This document shows positions 33,614 to 42,809 of a stretch of 64,000 nucleotides of DNA, one piece after another. The notes below the pieces were generated by a model, which saw nothing but the letters and a program-made list of their open reading frames with translations, did not search any database and was not told the DNA's origin. Origin of the DNA: an uncultured Alloprevotella sp. (lineage in GTDB: Bacteria; Bacteroidota; Bacteroidia; Bacteroidales; Bacteroidaceae); the NCBI GenBank assembly GCA_944320745.1, contig CALUIN010000001.1:62001-126000 (forward strand), written 5' to 3'. Positions within the stretch are counted from its first letter, which is position 1, and each line of letters begins with the position of its first letter. The translations under genes and the position numbers were made by a program.

Positions 33614-35677
33614 ATGCACAACAATCAACCGAACCCGAGCGAAGTGCTCACTTTCCGCCGCTTCAAGCGGAAAGGCTACGCCCTCTTCGCCTGTCTGGGC
33701 CGCGAGGTACGCATCGGCGTGCTCACGGCAGCAACCCTGGCCTGCGCCACGCCGCGCCTCACCGGCCAGACGCTGCGCACCGCCCAGGGCGCGGACAGCA
33801 CCTCCGTGGCCGCCGAGGCCGCCACTTCGCTCAGCGAGGCCGTCGTCTCCGCCTCGCGCGCGCCGCTCGAAGCGGCGGTCAGCGCGCGCCAGGTGACGGT
33901 CCTCACACCGTCCGACCTGGACGCTGCCGGCGTCACCACCATCAACGACGCTCTCAAACTGGCTGCCAGCGTAGACGTCCGTCAGCGCGGCGCCTTCGGC
34001 ATGCAGACGGACATCAGCATCGACGGCGGCACCTTTGACCAGATCACCTTGCTCGTCAACGGCATCCCCGTCAACAATCCACAGACCGGCCACAACGCGG
34101 CCGACTTCCCCGTAAACCTCTCCGACATCCTGCGCATCGAGATTCTCGACGGTGCGGCCGCACGCCTCTTCGGCACGCAGGCCTTCAGCGGCGCGGTCAA
34201 CATCGTGACGCGCCCCTCGGGCAGCCGCCTGTCCGTCAGCGCCGCCGGCGGAACGGACGGCACCGTCCTCGCCTCCGCCCGCACGGCATGGACGCCCGCT
34301 GCCCTCTTCGCCACGAGCCTGAGCGGCAGCTGGCAGCGGTCCGACGGCGCCGTGCGCAACAGCGCCTTCCAGGGCGGCAAGCTCTTCTGGCAGGGACGCT
34401 ACGACGCGCCCGCCGTGCGCGTCGACGCCCAGGCCGCGCTCTCCGCCAACGACTTCGGCGCCAACACCTTCTACTCCGCCGCCTACCCCGACCAGTGGGA
34501 AGCCACCCGCCGCTACCTGCTCTCCGTCCGGGCCGAAACGCGGGGCCGGCTGCACCTGTCGCCCCAGGTCTCGTGGCTGCGCAATGTGGACCACTACCAG
34601 CTGACGCGCCACTCGGCCGCCGGCGAGAACTTCAACCGCAGCGATGTCTACACCCTGGGGCTCAACGCATGGACCCGCTGGGCGCTGGGCCGCACCGCCT
34701 TCGGCGCCGAACTGCGCGAGGAGGAACTCTTCAGCGGCAACCTGGGCCGCGAGCTGGACGAAGGCCTGACGTTCCCCGTCCGCGGACAGGACAGCGCGCG
34801 CTACACCCGGCGCGACGGACGCACCAACGTCAGCTTCTTTCTGGAGCACTCCGTGGTGCTGCGCGCCTGGACATTCTCGGCCGGCGTCATGGCCATGCGC
34901 AATACGGCGCTGGGCCGGGGCTACGGCTTCTATCCGGGCATCGACGTCAGCTTCCGCCCGGGCGGCGGATGGAAGCTCTATGCCTCGTGGAACCGCTCCA
35001 TGCGCCTGCCCACCTTTACCGACCTGTGGTACAAGAGTCCCACGCAGGAGGGCAACACGGGCCTGCGGCCGGAGAAGAACTCGGCCTTCCGCCTGGGGGC
35101 GGACTGGCAGCGCGGACCCTTCTCCGCCTCGGCCAAGGCCTACTACAACCACGGTACGAACATGATAGACTGGGTCATGTACACGGCGGACGACGTCTAC
35201 CACGCCACCAACTTTCAGCTGGACAACATGGGCTTCAACCTGGCGGCCGGGCTCGACGCGGCGCGCTGGCTGGGCAGCCGCCAGCCTCTGACGCGCGTCT
35301 CCGTGGCCTACGCCTACATCCACCAGAACCGCCGCGACGCGACACCCGTCTTCAAGTCGAACTACGCGCTGGAGTATCTGCGCCACAAGTTCACGGCCTC
35401 GCTCTCCCACCGCATCTTCGGCCCGCTCTCTGCGCGCTGGTCGCTGCGCGTGGAGGACCGCGAGGGCGGCTACCTTGCCTACGAGGGCGGACAGTCCACG
35501 GGAGAGGTGCGCCCCTACGGCGCCCACGCCGTGCTGGACTGCCGGCTGACGTGGCAGGCCCGCCGCTGGAGCCTGCGGGCCGACGTGACGAACCTGACGG
35601 GACACCGCTACTATGACATAGGCAACGTGGAGCAGCCGGGCTGCGGCTTCCTGGCCACCTTCGGCCTGCAACTCTGA
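33614..35677 (+). CDS. TonB-dependent outer-membrane receptor, BtuB-like
   Basis: 687 residues. A plug domain spans about 70-190 (SEAVVSASRAPLEA, VLTPSDLDAAGVTTINDALK, SIDGGTFDQITLLVNGIPVNNP, FGTQAFSGAVNIVT), followed by a 22-strand-type barrel ending in aromatic residues (FLATFGLQL). It should import a siderophore, corrinoid or similar ligand with ExbBD/TonB energy. The N-terminus is an extended, arginine-rich leader (residues about 13-50, FRRFKRKGYALFACLGREV) before the hydrophobic signal core. No cobalamin riboswitch is visible upstream, so the ligand is open. Repeat locus 5 follows. Confidence 0.88.
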   Translation: MHNNQPNPSEVLTFRRFKRKGYALFACLGREVRIGVLTAATLACATPRLTGQTLRTAQGADSTSVAAEAATSLSEAVVSASRAPLEAAVSARQVTVLTPSDLDAAGVTTINDALKLAASVDVRQRGAFGMQTDISIDGGTFDQITLLVNGIPVNNPQTGHNAADFPVNLSDILRIEILDGAAARLFGTQAFSGAVNIVTRPSGSRLSVSAAGGTDGTVLASARTAWTPAALFATSLSGSWQRSDGAVRNSAFQGGKLFWQGRYDAPAVRVDAQAALSANDFGANTFYSAAYPDQWEATRRYLLSVRAETRGRLHLSPQVSWLRNVDHYQLTRHSAAGENFNRSDVYTLGLNAWTRWALGRTAFGAELREEELFSGNLGRELDEGLTFPVRGQDSARYTRRDGRTNVSFFLEHSVVLRAWTFSAGVMAMRNTALGRGYGFYPGIDVSFRPGGGWKLYASWNRSMRLPTFTDLWYKSPTQEGNTGLRPEKNSAFRLGADWQRGPFSASAKAYYNHGTNMIDWVMYTADDVYHATNFQLDNMGFNLAAGLDAARWLGSRQPLTRVSVAYAYIHQNRRDATPVFKSNYALEYLRHKFTASLSHRIFGPLSARWSLRVEDREGGYLAYEGGQSTGEVRPYGAHAVLDCRLTWQARRWSLRADVTNLTGHRYYDIGNVEQPGCGFLATFGLQL

Positions 35678-35720
35678 CGCGCGTCCCCGCCCCGCGCCGG
35701 AGGGGCTTAGGGGAAAACGG

Positions 35721-35760
35721 AACTGGGCTTAGGCGAGTTTTTTCTCGCCTAAGCCCAGTT
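35721..35760. terminator. Perfect 17-bp hairpin within repeat locus 5 (likely bidirectional terminator)
   Basis: AACTGGGCTTAGGCGAG (35721-35737) and its exact reverse complement (35744-35760) flank a TTTTTT loop. On the plus strand it runs into further T (TTTTTA counting the TT of the stem). It lies between convergent genes 44 bp from each stop codon. Confidence 0.75.
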
Positions 35761-35784
35761 TTTACGGGCCTAAGGACCGTCGGC
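35722..35784. repeat. 21-bp palindromic tandem repeat, locus 5 (three units)
   Basis: Units start at 35722, 35743 and 35764. Units one and two are inverted relative to each other and form a perfect hairpin. An upstream unit, out of register by one base, covers about 35700-35721. Confidence 0.9.
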
Positions 35785-35803
35785 GCGGGGCGTGCCGGTG
35801 CGC

Positions 35804-36442
35804 CTACCCTTCCTGGACGCGGCGGAGCAGCGCCTCGCCGCGCTCCTCCTCAGCCACGCCGAAGTCCATGTAGCGCAGGAGCGTCTTGCCGGCGGCGGTG
35901 CGCACGGGAGCGCTGCCGCAGCGGAGGGCGCTCTCCAGCTGGTCGAGCAGTTCGTCGGTATCGCGCAGGCCGGGGCGCATACCTTGCTGGAACAAGCGGC
36001 CCAGCAGGAGCCAGCCGCAAAGCTGGCGCATGGGGCGCTCGTCCGCTATCCAGCCGAACGCCGCCGACGAGGCAAAGGGCAGACGGCAGAAGAGGCTGAA
36101 CACGGCCACCTCCGCCTCCTCGGGATAGCGCATGCCGTCGGCCCACATGTCGGCCATCGCCACGTCGAACTCGCCGGGCGGCATGAGCATCGGAGCCAGC
36201 AGCCGGCACTCGCGGATGTCCTCCTGCCACAGGGCGGAGGCCAGGGCGAAATCGTGCGGCAGGCCGGCGGCCAGCTCGCGCAGGCGCGGCAGCTCCACGC
36301 CGAAATTCACCTTGTACGCCAGTCCCTTCTCGCGCATCGACTGACTGACGGGACCGTTCATCATGCCGCGCAGGCTCTGCTTCACCTCGCGCACGCGGGC
36401 CGCCAACGTGGGCGCCGCGATCTTGTTGTTTTCGTTATACAT
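35804..36442 (-). CDS. DNA alkylation repair (AlkD-like) HEAT-repeat protein
   Basis: 212 residues, all helical. The repeated pattern around GVELPRLRELAAGLP, LASALWQEDIRECRLLAPMLM and MWADGMRYPEEAEVAVFSLFCRLP matches the HEAT-like repeats of AlkC/AlkD-type DNA glycosylases, which excise positively charged alkylated bases without base flipping. It is shorter than classical AlkD, so activity is uncertain. A G10 tract lies 46 bp upstream of its start. Confidence 0.75.
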   Translation of the reverse strand: MYNENNKIAAPTLAARVREVKQSLRGMMNGPVSQSMREKGLAYKVNFGVELPRLRELAAGLPHDFALASALWQEDIRECRLLAPMLMPPGEFDVAMADMWADGMRYPEEAEVAVFSLFCRLPFASSAAFGWIADERPMRQLCGWLLLGRLFQQGMRPGLRDTDELLDQLESALRCGSAPVRTAAGKTLLRYMDFGVAEEERGEALLRRVQEG

Positions 36443-36487
36443 TGGCTTTGTGTCACTGTTTTTCCGGGCGAAATTACAAAAAATTCA

Positions 36488-36497
36488 GGGGGGGGGG
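36488..36497. repeat. G10 homopolymer between divergent genes
   Basis: Ten consecutive G. On the minus strand the resulting C10 falls in the spacer just upstream of a TAATTTCG -7-like element (36470-36477) of the AlkD-like gene. Slippage could change promoter spacing. Confidence 0.9.
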
Positions 36498-36538
36498 AGA
36501 TTTTTTAACCTTTGTTTTTCCAGTTTATTTTTTTCCGC

Positions 36539-36546
36539 TACATTTG
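36539..36546 (+). promoter_or_regulatory. -7 promoter element for the outer-membrane receptor gene
   Basis: TACATTTG, 38 bp before the ATG at 36585, preceded by a T-rich region without a clear -33 box. Confidence 0.55.
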
Positions 36547-36584
36547 CCCTTGGTATTTCCACCTATTCACCTAAAATCGGAATC

Positions 36585-39266
36585 ATGAAAACAAACAAAG
36601 ACCTTACTCTCCTGCTTGTGACAGCGATGCTGCCGCTCTTCTCCGTCCCGCTCCGAGCGGCCCGCACGGATGTCCTTGTGGCCGACACCATCCCCGCCGA
36701 GCGCGAGGACACTGTGGGCACCCGCCTGGGCGAAGCCACGGTGACCGCCACGCGCCTGCTTTTCGTCACGAAGAAGGACACCGTGGTCTACGACCTCGAC
36801 GCCCTGGTCACCACGAAGGGCGACATGCTGGGCGACATCATCCGCAAGATGCCGGGCCTGGAACTGCGCGACGGGACGCTCTACTTCAAGGGCGAGCCGG
36901 TGAGCCGCCTCATGGTGAACGGCACGGATTTCTCGCGCGGCGACCTCTCGAAAGCACTCGACAACCTGCCCGCCTACATCATCAAGCACGTCAAGGCCTA
37001 CCGCCGCAAGAGCGACGAGGCCATGCGCACGGGCATTGACGACGGCGTGCGGGAGCAGGTGGTGGACGTCATCCTGCGGCGGGAATACATGGGCACGTGG
37101 ACGGGCAACGCCGACGCGGGCTACGGCACGGACCGCTACTGGCGGCTGCGCGGCTTCGCCAACACGTTCACGGACAACTGGCGCGTGTCGGCCTACCTCG
37201 GCATGACGAACACGGGCGAGTACCAGAGCGTCTCGTCGGGCTCGGGGCAGTGGAACAACAACGGAGCCGGGGCCAGCTCGGGCTTCACGACGTACAAAGC
37301 CCCGGGAGCGAGCTTCTTCTGGCAGAACCACGGGGAGACGAAAAAGGCCGGCTGGGTGAAGCTGGACGGCTCGGTGGACTGGGACTACCGCCGCCACAAC
37401 GATTTCTACGCCAACAATCAGGAGACCTTCCTGGAAAACGGGAGCACCTTCAACGCCAGCCGCAGCGACAACGACAACTGGGAAAAAATCTGGTGGATTA
37501 ACCTTGCCCTGGAGTGGAACCTGACGGACAGCACCTACCTGCAGTACCGTCCGAGCTTGAACTTCCGCTCGTGGGACGCCATCCGCGACGGCGTCTCGGG
37601 GCAGTGGAACGCGGACCCCTTCGCCTTCGGTGCCTCGCCCCTCGACTCGCTCTTCGCCACGGGCGACCCGCAGCCCTGGCCGGCGGACGGCAGCACGGTC
37701 TACACCACCCGCCGGCACAGCACGGACCACGACCAGAGCACGGGCTACAGCCACTGGTTCTACCTGACCCATAAGCTCACGGCGGACAACATGCGCCTGA
37801 GCCTGCGGCAGCAGCTGAGCTACCATAAAGGAAGCGAATGGGAGAACAGCCTGACAGAGTACCGCTACTTCCTGACCCAACCCGGCTCGCAGGAGCCCCT
37901 CATCAACCGCCGCAGCGAAGGGCGCAGCCACTCGTTCAGCCAAATGACCTTTCTCGACTACTTTGTCCCCATCGGCAAATACCTTACCGGACGGGCCACC
38001 TACGGTAACACGACCAACGACAGCTTCAGGGACGTAGACGGCTACCGGCTGGACTCGCTCGGCGGCGTCTATGCCAACTATGCGGACTACCTGCTGGAGT
38101 TCGGCCGGCTGCCGACGGAGGCCGACTGGCGCGCCGCCGTGCACGAAGCGGCCAGCACGCTCTACAGCGACGACCACGTACAGAAACACTGGGCCGAAAT
38201 CCGCTTCCAGTTCAACAACAAGAAAGGACTCTACGCCCACCTGCAGAGCACGCTGCGCTTTGCCAACGAACGGATGGACTACATGCGCGGACTGGACACG
38301 CCGCTGCCCATGCGCCGCGACTTCCGCGAGTTTTTCATCAACTCGCAAGTGCGCTACGAGACCGACAGCATCGGGCGCTTCAACCTGCAGTACAACTACG
38401 ACACCGGCACGCCGGGCATGCTGAGCATGGTGACCATCCCCAACACCGAGGACCCGCTCAACATCGTCCTGGGCAACCCGGACCTGAAGCAGTCTCACAG
38501 CCATACCGTCCAGTTCCAGTACGACATCAGCTTGCCGAAGATGCGCTACGTGGCCTGGTCCCTCTACTGGCTCACCACGAAGGACGCCACCACCCAGCGC
38601 AGCACGTACGACCCTGAGACGGGCGTCACGACGCAGCAGACGGTCAACGTGGACGGCAACTGGCACTTCCACTCCTCCCTGAACTTCAACACGCCGCTCG
38701 ACAAGAAGCAGCGCCTCAGCCTCACGTCGGCCCTCACCTACAACCTGAACCGCGTCGTCGGTTACGCCCTGGCCACGGACGGTCTGCCCCTGCGCTACAC
38801 CACGAAGAACCACAGCCTCTACGCCCAGGCCACGCTGAGCTACCGCCTGGACCGCCTCTTCGTCCAGCTGGGCGGCACGTGGAACTACATCAAGCTGCGG
38901 AGCAACTACGCCTCGGCCAACAACCTGAACCTGTGTAGCGGCTACTACAACTGGAACGTGGAGTGGAAGATGCCTTGGGACATGGAGCTGAAGTCGGCGC
39001 TCCGCGTGACGCAGTACATGGGCGACGTGGCGGAAAACTTCGACCCGTGGCAGTGGATATGGAACGCGTCGCTGGCCAAGTCCTTCCTGCGCGACAAGTC
39101 GCTGACCCTGATGCTCGAGGGCTCGGACCTGCTCAACCAGCGGTCGCAGCGCGGCTTCAGCATGAGCAGCACGGGCAACGAAGAATGGTTCGCACGCACC
39201 GTGGGCCGTTTCGCCATGCTGCACGTCATCTACCGCTTTTCCAAGAAACCCAAGGGGAAGAGCTGA
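36585..39266 (+). CDS. TonB-dependent-receptor-like outer-membrane beta-barrel protein
   Basis: 893 residues with a signal peptide (MKTNKDLTLLLVTAMLPLFSVPLRA). A plug-like domain lies at about 48-165 (ATVTATRLLF, GDMLGDIIRKMPGLELRDGTLYFKGEPVSRLM, LDNLPAYIIKHVKAY), followed by a large barrel of amphipathic aromatic strands ending in YRFSKKPKGKS. This is the OMP_b-brl_3-type relative of SusC/TonB receptors, without a partner SusD gene nearby. The ligand is unknown. The ATG at 36585 is set by the signal peptide and the promoter element at 36539. A strong hairpin follows the stop. Confidence 0.85.
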   Translation: MKTNKDLTLLLVTAMLPLFSVPLRAARTDVLVADTIPAEREDTVGTRLGEATVTATRLLFVTKKDTVVYDLDALVTTKGDMLGDIIRKMPGLELRDGTLYFKGEPVSRLMVNGTDFSRGDLSKALDNLPAYIIKHVKAYRRKSDEAMRTGIDDGVREQVVDVILRREYMGTWTGNADAGYGTDRYWRLRGFANTFTDNWRVSAYLGMTNTGEYQSVSSGSGQWNNNGAGASSGFTTYKAPGASFFWQNHGETKKAGWVKLDGSVDWDYRRHNDFYANNQETFLENGSTFNASRSDNDNWEKIWWINLALEWNLTDSTYLQYRPSLNFRSWDAIRDGVSGQWNADPFAFGASPLDSLFATGDPQPWPADGSTVYTTRRHSTDHDQSTGYSHWFYLTHKLTADNMRLSLRQQLSYHKGSEWENSLTEYRYFLTQPGSQEPLINRRSEGRSHSFSQMTFLDYFVPIGKYLTGRATYGNTTNDSFRDVDGYRLDSLGGVYANYADYLLEFGRLPTEADWRAAVHEAASTLYSDDHVQKHWAEIRFQFNNKKGLYAHLQSTLRFANERMDYMRGLDTPLPMRRDFREFFINSQVRYETDSIGRFNLQYNYDTGTPGMLSMVTIPNTEDPLNIVLGNPDLKQSHSHTVQFQYDISLPKMRYVAWSLYWLTTKDATTQRSTYDPETGVTTQQTVNVDGNWHFHSSLNFNTPLDKKQRLSLTSALTYNLNRVVGYALATDGLPLRYTTKNHSLYAQATLSYRLDRLFVQLGGTWNYIKLRSNYASANNLNLCSGYYNWNVEWKMPWDMELKSALRVTQYMGDVAENFDPWQWIWNASLAKSFLRDKSLTLMLEGSDLLNQRSQRGFSMSSTGNEEWFARTVGRFAMLHVIYRFSKKPKGKS

Positions 39267-39290
39267 CACTGCCGCCCGCCAACGCGCGGA

Positions 39291-39325
39291 CACGGGGGCC
39301 GGACGCCGCACGTCCGGCCCCCGTG
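39291..39325 (+). terminator. Hairpin terminator after the receptor gene
   Basis: A perfect 15-bp stem, CACGGGGGCCGGACG with CGTCCGGCCCCCGTG, with a 5-nt loop, followed by CGTCTTCC rather than a pure T-run. Confidence 0.65.
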
Positions 39326-39421
39326 CGTCTTCCCCAGCACTATGGGTCTGGAAATCAGGAGGGAGAGCGGAACGGCCCGCAAGTTTTTTCGGAAAAACGG
39401 ATAAATTAGCGGGAATTATAC

Positions 39422-39429
39422 TACTTTTG
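39422..39429 (+). promoter_or_regulatory. -7 promoter element for dxs
   Basis: TACTTTTG, 46 bp before the ATG at 39476. It argues against the in-frame GTG at 39431, which would sit at the transcription start. Confidence 0.55.
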
Positions 39430-39475
39430 CGTGTCCGACCCTGGCCTGCGCGCCAGGAAGACAGCAGACGAGAAG

Positions 39476-41425
39476 ATGGAAAAAGCGAAGCAATTCAGAT
39501 ACTTATCCCACATAGATTCTCCGGCCGACCTGCGAAAACTGCCGATAGAGGCGCTGCCCGCCGTGTGCGACGAGCTGCGCCGCGACATTATCGATGAACT
39601 GGCCGACAACCCGGGACACTTCGCCTCGAGCCTGGGCACAGTGGAGCTGACCGTAGCCCTGCACTACGTGTTCAATACGCCCTACGACCGTCTGGTCTGG
39701 GACGTGGGACACCAGGCCTACGGGCATAAAATCCTGACCGGGCGGCGCGACAGCTTCTCCACCAACCGGAAGCTTCACGGCATACGCCCCTTCCCCTCAC
39801 CGCTGGAAAGCGAGTACGACACGTTTGCCTGCGGCCACGCCAGCAACTCCATCTCGGCGGCGCTGGGCATGTCGCTCGCCGCGCTCAAAAAGGGCGAGGA
39901 CGACCGCCACGTGGTGGCCATCATCGGCGACGGCGCCATGAGCGGCGGACTGGCCTTCGAGGGACTGAACAACGCCTCAGACACGCCGAACAACATGCTC
40001 ATCATACTGAACGACAACAACATGAGCATAGACCGGTCCGTGGGCGGAATGAAAGAGTACCTACTCCACCTGCACACCAGCTCGGCGTACAACCGCCTGC
40101 GCTTCGCTATCTCGCAAAAGCTCTCGGCCTGGGGCTGGCTCAACGAGGACCGGCGGCGAAGCATCCTGCGGTTCAACAATTCGTTGAAAGCGCTCCTGAC
40201 CAACCAGCAGAACATCTTCGAAGGGATGAACATCCGCTACTTCGGGCCGAACAACGGACACGACGTAGTGGAACTGGTGCGCGTACTGCGCGAGATTAAG
40301 GACATGAAGGGCCCGAAGCTCTTCCACGTACACACGGTGAAAGGGAAAGGCTTCAAGGCGGCCGAGGAAGCGCCCACGGAATGGCACGCCCCGGGACGGT
40401 TCGACAAGGAGCACGGCGTCTGCCTCGTAAAGGAAGAGCCGGACCGCCCGCCCAAGTTCCAGGACGTATTCGGCGAGACACTGCTCGAGCTGGCCCGGCG
40501 CAACCCGCGCATCGTAGGCATCACGCCGGCCATGCCCACGGGCTGCTCCATGACCATCCTGATGAAGGAAATGCCGGACCGGGCCTTCGACGTAGGCATC
40601 GCCGAGGGACACGCCGTGACCTTCTCCGCGGGTATGGCCAAAGAGGGCCTGCAACCCTTCTGCAACATCTACTCGTCCTTCGCCCAGCGCGCCTACGACA
40701 ACATCATACACGACACGGCACTGCTCAACCTGCCCGTCGTGCTGTGTCTGGACCGGGCCGGCCTCGTCGGCGAGGACGGGCCCACGCACCACGGCGCCTT
40801 CGACATGGCAGCCTTGCGCCCCATCCCCAACCTGACCATCGCCTCGCCCTATGACGCCTGCGAGCTGCGCCGCCTGATGTACACGGCACAGTTGCCCGGC
40901 AAGGGGACCTTCGTCATACGCTACCCCCGCGGCCGCGGCCGGCTGACGGACTGGCGCTGCCCACTGGAGGAAATCCCCGTAGGCAAGGGCCGACGCCTCA
41001 AGGACGGGACCGACGTGGCCCTCATCTCCATCGGCCCCATCGGCAACCTGGCGGCCGACGCCATAGCCGGGGTGGAACGCGAGGACGGACTGAGCGTGGC
41101 GCACTACGACCTGCGCTTCCTCAAGCCGCTCGACGAGGAGCTGCTGCGCGAGGTCGGGACGCGCTTCCGCCGCATAGTCACCGTCGAGGATGGGGTCCGC
41201 GCCGGCGGCATGGGCAGCGCGGTCCTCGAGTGGTTCAGCGACCACGGCCTGTCACCGGCCGTGACGCGGCTGGGCCTGCCGGACTCGTTCGTAGAACACG
41301 GCACGGTCGAACAGCTTTACCACATCGTCGGCCTGGACCAGGCCGCCATAGCACGTGCCCTGCGCGGCGAGGCGGCGCCACAGGCCCCTGAACCCGGCGG
41401 GCACGCCGGCAAGCAATTTTCCTAA
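39476..41425 (+). CDS. dxs: 1-deoxy-D-xylulose-5-phosphate synthase
   Basis: A 649-residue thiamine-diphosphate enzyme that condenses pyruvate and glyceraldehyde-3-phosphate, the first step of the MEP isoprenoid pathway. The conserved [12 protein letters not shown], the TPP motif GDGAMSGG (from 151) with the following NDNNMSID, and the C-terminal half with [15 protein letters not shown] are all present. Length is normal. Other isoprenoid genes in the window are ispH (52810) and a polyprenyl diphosphate synthase (56387). It is followed after 18 bp by trkA. Confidence 0.95.
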   Translation: MEKAKQFRYLSHIDSPADLRKLPIEALPAVCDELRRDIIDELADNPGHFASSLGTVELTVALHYVFNTPYDRLVWDVGHQAYGHKILTGRRDSFSTNRKLHGIRPFPSPLESEYDTFACGHASNSISAALGMSLAALKKGEDDRHVVAIIGDGAMSGGLAFEGLNNASDTPNNMLIILNDNNMSIDRSVGGMKEYLLHLHTSSAYNRLRFAISQKLSAWGWLNEDRRRSILRFNNSLKALLTNQQNIFEGMNIRYFGPNNGHDVVELVRVLREIKDMKGPKLFHVHTVKGKGFKAAEEAPTEWHAPGRFDKEHGVCLVKEEPDRPPKFQDVFGETLLELARRNPRIVGITPAMPTGCSMTILMKEMPDRAFDVGIAEGHAVTFSAGMAKEGLQPFCNIYSSFAQRAYDNIIHDTALLNLPVVLCLDRAGLVGEDGPTHHGAFDMAALRPIPNLTIASPYDACELRRLMYTAQLPGKGTFVIRYPRGRGRLTDWRCPLEEIPVGKGRRLKDGTDVALISIGPIGNLAADAIAGVEREDGLSVAHYDLRFLKPLDEELLREVGTRFRRIVTVEDGVRAGGMGSAVLEWFSDHGLSPAVTRLGLPDSFVEHGTVEQLYHIVGLDQAAIARALRGEAAPQAPEPGGHAGKQFS

Positions 41426-41443
41426 AGAACAATTCATCTCTGT

Positions 41444-42787
41444 ATGAGAATCATCATAGCCGGCGCAGGCGCGGTAGGTACCCACCTGGCCAAGCTCTTC
41501 TCCAAAGAGCACCACGACATCACTCTCATAGACGAATCGCCCGAACGCTTAGAGGCACCCAACAGCAACCTGGAACTCCTCACCATCTGCGGCCAGCCCT
41601 CTTCCATCAGTCTGCTGAAAAGCGCGGAAGTGGACCACGCCGACCTCTTCATCGGCGTAACCCCCGATGAAGCGCACAACATGACCTGCTGCATGCTTGC
41701 CTCGAAGCTCGGCGCGAAAAAGACCGTGGCGCGTGTCGACAACTACGAATACACGCTGCCTGCCAACCGCGATTTTTTCAAGACTGTCGGCATCGACTCC
41801 ATCGTATATCCCGAAATGCTGGCGGGCAAGGAAATCATGCACAACCTGAAGCACAGCTGGGTGCGCCAGTGGCTGGAGTTCCAGGGCGGCTCGCTCATCA
41901 TGCTGGGCATCAAGCTCCGCGCCTCGGCCCAGGTGCTCAACATCCCGCTGCGCATTCTCTGCGGCCCCGAGGCACCTTACCACATCGTCGCCATCAAGCG
42001 CCACGCGGAGACCATCATTCCCCACGGCAACGACATCCTTTACAGCGGCGACATCGTCTACTTCATGACCACGCCGCCCTACGTCCCCTTCATCCGCGAG
42101 ATAGCCGGCAAGGAAGACTACCCCGAAGTGAAGCAGCTCTTCATGATGGGCGGCGGGCACACCGCCGAACAGGCGCTGCAAAACATGCCCGACTCCATGC
42201 ACGCCAAGGTGTTCGAGGCAGACGCCCACCGCTGCGAGCAGCTGAACGAGTGCGTGAAGCGAAACAATGCCATGATCCTACACGGAGACGGGCGCGACCC
42301 GGACTTGCTCGTAGACGAAGGCATCCGCAACGCTCAGGCCTTCGTCGCCGTCACCAACAACGCAGAAGCCAACATTCTGGCCTGCCTGTCGGCCAAGCGC
42401 CTGGGCGTCCGCAAGACGGTCGCCATGGTCGAGAACCTCGACTACATCGGCATGGCCGAAAGCCTCGACATCGGCACCATTATTAATAAGAAGACTTTCG
42501 CCGCGAGCCACATCTACCAGATGACGCTCAAGGCCGACGTCACTACCATCAAGACGCTCACCGTGGCCAACGCCGACGTGGCCGAGTTTGTCGTGCGCGA
42601 GGGGGCCCGCATCACGCGCAAGCCCGTCAAGGACCTCGACCTCCCGCCTACCGTCACGCTCGGCGGACTGGTGCGCGACGGGAAAGGATACCTTGTCAAC
42701 GGTCTGACACAAATACAGGGCGGCGACACGGTCGTGGCCTTCTGCCTGGAGAACGCCGTGAAGCGCATAGAGAAATACTTCAACTAA
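41444..42787 (+). CDS. trkA: Trk potassium uptake system NAD-binding protein TrkA
   Basis: A 447-residue cytosolic regulator with two RCK modules. The first Rossmann motif is GAGAVG at 7-12, and the second begins near 230 (MMGGGHTAEQ). Each is followed by a TrkA-C domain. It binds nucleotides and gates the TrkH channel encoded 22 bp downstream. Confidence 0.95.
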   Translation: MRIIIAGAGAVGTHLAKLFSKEHHDITLIDESPERLEAPNSNLELLTICGQPSSISLLKSAEVDHADLFIGVTPDEAHNMTCCMLASKLGAKKTVARVDNYEYTLPANRDFFKTVGIDSIVYPEMLAGKEIMHNLKHSWVRQWLEFQGGSLIMLGIKLRASAQVLNIPLRILCGPEAPYHIVAIKRHAETIIPHGNDILYSGDIVYFMTTPPYVPFIREIAGKEDYPEVKQLFMMGGGHTAEQALQNMPDSMHAKVFEADAHRCEQLNECVKRNNAMILHGDGRDPDLLVDEGIRNAQAFVAVTNNAEANILACLSAKRLGVRKTVAMVENLDYIGMAESLDIGTIINKKTFAASHIYQMTLKADVTTIKTLTVANADVAEFVVREGARITRKPVKDLDLPPTVTLGGLVRDGKGYLVNGLTQIQGGDTVVAFCLENAVKRIEKYFN

Positions 42788-42809
42788 CCCTCAGGTCCAT
42801 TCCCGCTCT

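Noticed and set aside
33605-35671. Long open frame on the minus strand opposite the TonB receptor
   Set aside because: It mirrors the receptor codons, is rich in Val, Ala, Gly and Arg without domains, and would overlap the real gene completely.
36567-39311. Open frame of about 900 codons opposite the second outer-membrane receptor
   Set aside because: It is an antisense shadow of a GC-rich gene. The plus-strand product has a signal peptide and plug domain.
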